Source of the DNA: Orychophragmus violaceus
Lineage: Eukaryota > Streptophyta > Magnoliopsida > Brassicales > Brassicaceae
NCBI GenBank assembly: GCA_030180135.1
Contig: CM058232.1
Location: 91,810,630-91,874,629, forward strand
DNA length: 64,000 nt
Reading direction: 5' to 3'
Shown: piece by piece, positions 56,701 through 64,000 of the stretch
Layout: each line of letters starts with the position of its first letter
How positions within the stretch are numbered: position 1 is the stretch's first letter
Program-made: the position numbers and the translations under genes
Notes under the pieces: model-generated
What the model was told of the DNA's origin: nothing
The model's database searches: none
Seen by the model: the letters and a program-made list of their open reading frames with translations, nothing else

Positions 56701-57721
56701 GAAGACTAGTGGGAGTGCAAGTGCATTTCTCGTATTGTATGTAGATGACATACTTCTTCTCGGAAATGACGTTCCGTTGTTACAGTCTGTTAAGGTTTGG
56801 CTCGGAAGTTGTTTTTAAATGAAAGACACGGGAGAAGCCGCGTATATTCTTGGAATAAGAATCTATAGAGATAGATTAAACAAGCTAATTGGACTGTGTC
56901 AAGATACTTATATCGATAAAGTCTTACACAGGTTCAGAATGCATGATTCCAAGAAGGGCTTCATACCAATGTCTTATGACATTAGTCTCAGCAAGAAGCA
57001 GTGTCCTGCGACATCTGCTGAGCGAGAACGCATGAGTCGGATTCCTTATGCTTCGGCATTGGGATCCATCATGTATGCCATGCTCTGTACTCGTCCAGAT
57101 GTTGCTTGTGCTTTAAGCATGACGAGTAGATACCAATCTGATCCAGGTGAAAGTCACTGGACAACCGTCAAGAACATTCGGAAGTATTTGAGAAATACTA
57201 AGGATAAATTCTTGGTGTACGGAGGAAGTGATGAGCTGGTAGTAAGTGGTTACACAGACGCAAGTTTTCAGACAGACAAAGATGATTTCCGATCGCAATC
57301 TGGTTACATCTTTTGCCTGAATGGCGGTGCAGTCAGCTGGAAGAGTTCCAAGCAGGACACTGTAGCAGATTCCACGACTGGAGCTGAGTACCTCGCTGCT
57401 TCTGAAGCGGCAAAGGAGGCTGTTTGGATCAAGAAGTTCGTCACTGAACTTGGTGTGGTTCCTAGCATTTCTGAGCCAGTAGCTTTGTATTGTGACAACA
57501 ATGGAGCTATTGCGCAAGCAAAGGAACCTAGATCACACCAGAAATCCAAACACATAGAAAGGAGATATCACCTTATCCGTGATATTGTGAATAGAGGAGA
57601 TGTGAAGATCAGCAGAGTCCCGACGGATGAGAATGTTGCTGATCTACTGACCAAGCCCCTCCCAAGGCCTAAGCATGAGATTCATGCTGTTGCTGTAGGC
57701 ATTAGATTTCTTAAGATGTGA
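53756..57721 (+). pseudogene. copia gag-pol
   Basis: ATG 53756. Gag domain to about residue 215; zinc knuckle CHYCKELGHWKRNC near 54520; protease WVLDTGCGAH near 54670. Integrase: HCRLGH...CEKCESC zinc region, HTDVCG and RSDRGGEY, then the Glu region in a shifted frame (SERRNRTLL, 55548 on). RT: CKWIFKKK, LYVDDILLL at about 56735. RNase H: GYTDASFQTD near 57255, TTGAEYLA, KHIERRYH. Frameshifts near 55490 and 56185, stops at 56577 and near 56625 and 56816. The enzyme set is complete in outline but cannot be made. Confidence 0.9.
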
Positions 57722-58541
57722 TCTTGATTTCAGTGGGAGTTATATTTTTTTTAGTTATGTCATGATGTTCACAAAAACATAATAGTTATGTTATTTTAAT
57801 GAAATCTGTTTCATCATTATTTAATTGTGTTATTTAATAACAGTCCCGAAATAATTTATGGCAAGGTTATAGGTCATCAAGTATGTGACTTGATCATGAA
57901 ACCCTATAAGCATTAATTGTCATAAATTATGTTGATCCCTGGTCGAGGTTGTTAAAATGGGACTTTAACAACCGCGTGAGACTAGTATGTGAGGTGACTG
58001 ATGACTGAGTTTCATAGAGTCATTAATAAGAGTATTAAAGTCAATCACATAGATATGTGTAGGAGAACACATAATCGGATCTGACCCATTAATGAGAACT
58101 CTACAAGAAGTTATATGAGTGTCATAAGAGTTCCTCATTACGACTATAGAGTATAGTCCTTAGACCTGAGTTCATCGTGTTTTCTTGCATATGGATTGGT
58201 TCGTCTTGACTTTGTCAAACGTCAGCCGTAACTGGTGATTATAGAGACACTGATTAGGCGTATCATGAGATATAAAAGAGGCATAGATGGAACAAGATGG
58301 GATTTGTACCTCCTATATAACATGAGTTGAATATCTCTGGGCCTATCGAAGATTTGATACTGGAAATGCGTGGCCGCGCTCAAACGAGGTGATTGTCAGT
58401 CGTTTGTTTTATCAGTACAAATCAGGATTCGATAAACGTGATCTAGCTTAATAAGGATGACACGGTTCTTGCCTTATGCTAGATTGAGATATAGCTACAA
58501 AGGGATTAAAGGAATAGATGATTCTAGTACAAGTGGGAGAT
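57722..58541 (+). other. 3' untranslated region and purine tract of copia
   Basis: No ORF. The polypurine tract AAGTGGGAGAT (58531-58541) precedes the LTR. Confidence 0.7.
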
Positions 58542-59222
58542 TGTTGGGAATGTCCTGAAATCTATTGTACTTACTCTAAGTGAAAGTCGTATTGTCGAGA
58601 TGAGACAATCACATGACACTAGGTAGTCATAACGCTTTTCTAGAAGCCACTTATGATCAATGAGTTGAGAACTCATTGCTAGTGTTATATGATCCTACAG
58701 GGTCACACACCTAAGCAAACTGGACGTTAAAGACGAGGTTGATCATTAATGTAATGATCTAGTGAATGCATATTTGATTTGCATTCGATATCAATATTCT
58801 GGGGCAATGTCGATCGACACAAAGAGTGTGTCGGTCGACACAACTCACGGATTACCAGATTAATTCGGTTTAATCGTTGGTTAATTCTGTTGTGGTTTAA
58901 GTCGACATATATAAGATATATGGTCGATCTAAACTCGAATTTAACCTAATTCACAGCCACCAGAACTAGAATAGAAACCTCTCAAGAGATTTGATCTCCA
59001 TAGGCACTAGCATCCCTCCTGTTCAGTTTGTGTGCATGTGGATACCAGTAGAGGCACAGCGTTTGAGGTGCTTCGTGATCTCGACTACTTGCTAAACTTC
59101 CGCTGCAAATCACCAGGTAATCTCGAGATCTGATAGATTCAATTATATGAACCTTAGATCCTAGGCTTGGAATTTATACCTAGGGTTGCTAATCCTGATT
59201 AGAACTGCTAGAAATTCCTTCA
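58542..59222 (+). repeat. 3' LTR of the copia element
   Basis: Ends TTCCTTCA before GATCT. The motif pair is at 58811/58832. The same TATATAA box is present. Confidence 0.92.
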
Positions 59223-62200
59223 GATCTGAAGATGAGTTTTGATATGGACAAACTGGAAAAGAGACCAACCATCGACGGACAAACCTTCTATGTTGACACA
59301 TTAGGTGATTTGGCTGCGGAGTACTTTCACAAGTCACATGCTGAAGATCCACTAGAAAGAGCTTTACTGAGCTCTATATTGGAGCTGGAGTACATGCAGG
59401 ACGAGCCATCAATGTGCTATGCAAGACTGATGGATTCTGTTGAAGTAGCGATGCAGGTGGAAGTGTCTGACGCGACGATGCAACGATAGACACAAACCGA
59501 GCATCGGTCGTTGCAAGTCGACAGGGACTGGGCCGAGGAAAAGGCTCCAAAAATAGAGCTGAAACAACTTCCATCCGGGCTAAGGTACGCGTTTCTTGGA
59601 CCAAATTCAACTTATCCAGTGATTGTTAATGCTAGTTTGAACAACGCAGAGCTCACTTTACTGCTAAGAAAGCTGCGCAAGCACCGCAAAGCTCTTGGAT
59701 ATTCTCTTGATGACATTTCAGGTATCTCACCAGAGCTGTGCATGCATCGGATACATCTTGAGGATGAGTCTAAGACATCTTTTGAGCATCAGATAAGGCT
59801 TAATCCCAATCTACAGGAAGTGGTTAAGAAGGAAATTATGAAACTCCTTGATGCTGGGATTATCTATCCTATTTCAGACAGTGATTGGGTGAGTCCAGTC
59901 CATGTAGTGCCTAAGAAAGGCGGAGTTACAGTTGTGAAGAACGAGAGGAATGAGCTGATCCCTACTAGAACTGTAACGGGACACAGGATGTGCATAGATT
60001 ACAGGAAGCTGAATGCTGCAACCAGGAAGGATCACTTCCCCTTGCCTTTTATTGACAAGATGCTGGAGAGGTTAGCTAATCATCCTTACTACTGCTTCCT
60101 CGATGGATACTCAGGTTTCTTTCAGATTTCTATCCACACAGAAGATCAGGGAAAGACCACTTTCACTTGTCCATATGGCACATTTGCTTACCATAGGATG
60201 CCTTTTGGACTCTGTAACGCTCCTGCTACCTTCCAGAGATGCATGATGTCCATATTTACAGATATGATTGAGGACTTTATGGAGGTATTCATGGATGACT
60301 TCTCAGTCTATTGATCATCTTATAATGAGTGTTTAGATAATCTGTGTAAGGTACTGACTAGATGCGAAGAAAAGCACTTAGTTCTTAATTGGGAAAAGTG
60401 CCATTTCATGGTCAGAGATGGCATTGTACTTGGACATAAAGTGTCTGAAGCAGGGATTGAAGTGGACCGCGCTAAGATTGAGGTAATGACCAACCTTCAG
60501 GCGCCTGATTCTGTTAAGTCTATAAGAAGCTTTCTTGGACATGCTGGTTTCTATATACGGTTTATCAAGGACTTCAGTAAGATTGATAGGCCACTAACTG
60601 TTTTGCTGTGCAAGGATACCAAATTTGAGTTCACTGCAGATTGTAAGACTGCATTTGAACAAGTTAAGCAGGCATTAGTGAGTGCTCCAATAGTTCAGCC
60701 ACCTGATTGGGATCTACCTTTTGAGGTTATGTGTGATGCAAGTGACTATGCTGTAGGAGCTGTTCTGGGACAGAAGAAGGACAGAAAGCTTCATGCTATC
60801 TATTATGCTAGTAGGACACTAGATGATGCGCAGAGAAACTATGCAACCACGGAGAAGGAGCTGTTGGCTGTTGTCTTTGCATTCGAGAAGTTCCGCCCCT
60901 ATCTTGTTGGCTCCAAGGTGATTGTTCATACTGATCATTCAGCCCTGAAGTATCTGATGCAGAAGAAGGATGCTAAGCCAAGATTATTGAGATGGATTCT
61001 GTTGCTTCAGGAGTTTGACATTGAAGTGAGGGACAAGAAGGGAGTTGAGAATGGAGTTGCTGATCATCTTTCAAGGATGCTGGTTGAGGAAGATGTGCCC
61101 ATAAATGATTATTTTCCTGAGGAAAACATCAACATGATTGGTACATTTTTTCAGATGGATTTGGGCAGAGAGTTACAGAACTGTCGGGACAATCGCACTG
61201 TGTCGATCGATGCCACATCAGCAACGGTCGATACAAGTATCGGGGAAGCAACGGTCGACACATGTACACGCACCGATCGATGCATACCTGATGCAAACCG
61301 AGAATCCTTCAGGATCAGAATTGGGAATTATGACTTTGAGATTGCTGCTGTAGCAACCACTGATCGACCCTGGTATGCAGATATAGCTAACTACCTCGCT
61401 GCTGAGACTGCACCAGATGATTTAAAGGGTTATGCAAAGAAAAAGTTCTTTAGGGAGCTTAGGAGATACTACTGGGATGAGCCTTATCTCTATAAGCACT
61501 GTTCAGATGGTCTTTATAGGAGATGCGTTGCTGAATCAGAAGTTCCAGACATCCTTTTCCACTGTCATGGATCAGATTATGCTGGACATTTTGCTACATT
61601 CAAGACTGTGTCTAAGGTTCTGCAAGCAGGTTTCTGGTGGCCTACAATGTTTAGAGACACTCATTCTTTCATCTCTCAGTGTGATGCTTGTCAGAGGAGA
61701 GGGAAAATAAGCAAGAAGCATGAGATGCCTCAGAATTTCATTCTGGAAGTTGAGGTTTTCGATTGCTGGGGCATAGATTTCATGGGTCCTTTTCCCTCAT
61801 CCTATGGGAATATGTTCATCTTGGTTGCTGTAGACTATGTGTCTAAGTGGGTAGAAGCAATAGCTAGTCCAACCAATGATTCTTCGGTGGTGATTAAGCT
61901 GTTTAAGACCATCATATTCCCCAGATTTAGAGTACCTCGTATAGTGATTAGTGATGGAGGATCTCATTTTATCAATAAGGTCTTCGAGAAGCTGCTAAAG
62001 AAGCATGGATTTCATCACCGAGTCGCTACTCCTTTCTAACAGGCAGATTAAGGAGATCCTTGAGAAGACAGTTGGAAAGACAAGGAAAGATTGGGCAGCA
62101 AAGTTGGATGATGCATTATGGGCTTACAAGACAGCATTCAAGACACCACTTGGGACCACTCCATTCCATCTGCTATATGGAAAAGCATGTCATCTGCCAG

Positions 62201-62628
62201 TAGAGCTTGAGCACAAAGCAGCATGGGCTGTAAAACAGATGAACTTTGATCTTAAATCTGCTGCAGAGAGGAGATTAGTGTAGCTTAATGAGTTGGATGA
62301 GATTAGACATTTTGCCTATGAGAACTCAAAGCTGTACAAGGAGAGGACTAAGGCATATCATGACAAGAAGATTGTCTCCAGACAGTTTGAGCCTAATGAT
62401 CAGGTACTTTTGTATAACTCTCGTTTGCATTTGTTTCCAGGTAAGCTGAAATCAAGATGGTCTGGTCCTTTCACAATCAAAGAGGTGCGTCCATATGGAG
62501 CTGTCGTTCTAACTGGGAAGGAAGGTAATGAATTCACTGTGAATGGTCAGAGGGTGAAACATTATTGGGCTAAGGCCGAGATTCCAGAAGGTCAGATTCT
62601 GCCTCTGGATGATGCACCCTCTACCTAA
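59223..62628 (+). pseudogene. A3 pol: RT, RNase H, integrase
   Basis: It resumes the protease frame after the copia element. Stops: TAG at 59487 (inside a motif site), TGA at 60312 (just after the RT active site), TAG at 62281. RT: MCIDYRKLN, FLDGYSGFFQ and FMDDFS. RNase H: CDASDYAVGAVLG, TTEKELLAVV, TDHSAL. A linker with two or more motif pairs (61204-61285). Integrase: HFATF/CDACQRRG zinc region, WGIDFMGPF and SDGGSHF. Near 62035 a deletion and frameshift remove the stretch that normally carries the catalytic Glu; the C-terminal part continues at 62044-62628. Athila-type sequence throughout. Confidence 0.92.
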
Positions 62629-62669
62629 ATCAATTGAAGCGTCAAGCTATTGAAGTTAAACAAGTGCTA

Positions 62670-62687
62670 AGTGGGAGGCAACCCACT
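62670..62687 (+). other. Conserved post-coding hairpin, A3 copy
   Basis: AGTGGG, loop AGGCAA, CCCACT, about 40 bases after the pol stop. In A3 it follows pol; in A1, A2 and B it follows gag-protease, so pol was removed from between protease and hairpin in those copies. Confidence 0.75.
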
Positions 62688-63965
62688 GTTTTCGTTTTTG
62701 CATTTTAATTTCAGTGTTTTTGTAGGACTTTACGTTTTGTTTCTGGTTTTGGTGAGTTTTGTTTCCAGGTCTCGGACAAATCGCGGTGCGTCGATCGACA
62801 CACTATTGTGTCGATCGTCACAACACGATCGAAATCGCATTGCAGCAATCGTTGTGGTCCTGAGCAACGATCGATCATACACGAAAAAATCGCCGAGCAA
62901 CGGTCGATGCACCTAGTGCAACGATCGATGCCTGAGCGACAGAGGTAAAACCCGACAGAACTTAACCATCCCTTAAACAAATTTTTATTTCTTTTTGCCA
63001 ATCCTTCGCTTGACACTATTGGGGACAGTGTGTCTTAAGTGTGGGGGAGGTTCTACTAACTTCTTTCTTTCTGTTTTCTTAGAGTCGGTTAAATTTTTAA
63101 AATTTGTTTTATTGAGTCAAAACTTTTAAGTGAGAAACAATGATTTTTTGAGAAGATTAGCAGCACTTGCAGGAACTTAAGTAACCATTGGGATGAAGTT
63201 GCAGATTATCTCTGCCTATTAGAAAACCCAGACATGGATCAACCTACTGAGGACACCCACATCGCTTCAGGTATCAGAGGATCCTTTTATTGACTTCACC
63301 TTAATACTGACTTAGATTTCTCACCTAAGGGCTTGGTATACTTTGTGTCGGATTCCCTTGTTAGTTCTGACACAGCCTGTAAACCTGTCCTATTTAGTTC
63401 CCTTCTCCCCTTCCATAAAAAAAAAAAGATAGTAAACTGAGGATGAGTTAGTAACTCCGAAGTGGTCATGGGAATGGTACTTACAACTTTCATATCCTGT
63501 GCATCCATGGAATGTGTCCAAAGTACACCCCTTAACGGGAAGAGCACTGATAAAAAAAAAAATGATACCCAATGGGAAAAAATCAGAATGCTAAGGAAGG
63601 GAAAAGAGAAGAAAGGGACTAGAGAAAGATAGTATGGTGGTCTAGAGCTGATAAGGTAAGAGTCCATGTGCCTTTGATCGATACTCCTTAGGTGAGACCG
63701 CACTTAAATACTTGCAGAAGTCAGTAGGGAGAATTTGAATGCGTGAATGTGATTGTGGAGTTTACTTAGGACAGTTGCTAAGTGTGGGGGAAGTATATGT
63801 TGGTCTTGATGTCTGCAGGTTGATTCTTTCATGTGGTTTACTAGGGGAATCTGAGTGTTGCTGCTTTTAGGATGAAAAGAGTTTCTGAAGAGTTTTCAAA
63901 CCTCTTCACTACATTCTAGTTCTCTGTTTTGCTTGAGGGCAAGCAAAGGCTAAGTGTGGGGGAGT
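62688..63965 (+). other. 3' untranslated region of A3
   Basis: Motif sites at 62792/62812 and onward to about 62930. Purine tracts at about 63036, 63776 and 63951-63965, the last adjoining the LTR and preceded by the hairpin GCTTG-AGG-GCAAGC. No envelope-like ORF. Closely related to A4 17880-19070. Confidence 0.75.
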
Positions 63966-64000
63966 TGATATATCATGGTTTTTACCGGTTTTATGCCATG
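63966..64000 (+). repeat. Start of the 3' LTR of A3
   Basis: TGATATATCATGGTTTTTAC matches 48089 onwards and is cut by the window end. Confidence 0.88.

Larger units (their letters stand above)
51988..59222 (+). mobile_element. Ty1/copia retrotransposon nested in A3
   Basis: 681-bp LTRs (51988-52668 and 58542-59222), duplication GATCT at 51983-51987 and 59223-59227. The LTRs differ at roughly 17 positions, so this insertion is older than A1 or A2 but younger than A3. The order gag, protease, integrase, RT, RNase H is the copia order. Motif pairs occur in both LTRs and three more times in the leader. Confidence 0.95.
48089..64000 (+). mobile_element. Athila-like element A3 with full gag-pol structure, 3' LTR incomplete
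   Basis: 5' LTR 48089-49280, primer site 49287-49304, gag-protease, RT-RNase H-integrase, 3' untranslated region and the first 35 bp of the 3' LTR (63966-64000). A copia element (51988-59222) splits the coding region between protease and RT. Many stops make it inactive, but it shows the complete layout of the family whose A1 and A2 copies lack pol. Confidence 0.93.

Noticed and set aside
1..64000. CRISPR array suggested by short paired repeats
   Set aside because: The DNA is plant nuclear, and the paired motifs are dispersed, not an array with unique spacers and cas genes.

Overview
The window is plant nuclear DNA from a repeat-dense, probably pericentromeric region. It is almost entirely nested transposable elements: Ty3/gypsy Athila-like and Tat-like elements, Ty1/copia, an L1-type LINE and a CACTA element. 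The one recognisable host protein is the C-terminal end of a manganese superoxide dismutase close to Arabidopsis MSD2. That, plus the Athila and Tat types, suggests a member of the Brassicaceae (inference; I cannot name the species). No complete host gene is visible.

Layout. 1-13633: a minus-strand Tat element (Tat1). It has a 5' LTR (13096-13633), gag and pol with a few lesions, and a plus-strand (antisense) extra ORF at 1-6168; its 3' LTR lies left of the window. The antisense ORF is split at 1010-5856 by A1, a small Athila-like element with a perfect GTCGC target duplication. 13634-17840: host remnant, with the superoxide dismutase end, AT-rich DNA, a non-autonomous CACTA element (14353-16320, duplication TTG) and the first codons of an unrecognised gene (17764). 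17841-20240: the 3' half of an Athila-like element (A4). 20241-36215: an older Athila relative (B) with decayed gag-protease and an ATHILA-type third ORF but no pol. B carries element C (25819-30960, duplication AGTGG), and its 3' LTR carries a 5'-truncated LINE (32882-35764, duplication of 15 bp). 36216-42172: A2, a young minus-strand element with LTRs differing at about 4 of 1216 positions and one long intact gag-protease ORF but no pol. 42173-44878: remains of a copia element and of a spliced transposon ORF. 44879-48088: the 3' end of a second Tat element (Tat2), again with an antisense ORF. That ORF is interrupted by A3 (48089 to beyond 64000), a full-structure Athila element with gag, protease, RT, RNase H and integrase, all carrying stops. 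A3 is split by a 7.2-kb copia element (51988-59222, duplication GATCT).

How the parts relate. A3 is the only Athila copy here with a pol region. A1, A2 and B lack pol, so A1 and A2 must have moved with enzymes supplied by relatives of A3. The elements share RNA-level features: a tRNA-type primer site, a hairpin after the coding region with compensatory changes, a hairpin at the LTR tip, and repeated purine tracts.

The most unusual signals are two. First, a palindromic motif of the form (T)GTCGRYCGAC occurs in pairs about 21 bp apart, in gypsy and copia elements alike, in LTRs, leaders and coding linkers. Second, A1 has 73 bp immediately before its 3' LTR that match the DNA flanking A2, 37 kb away.
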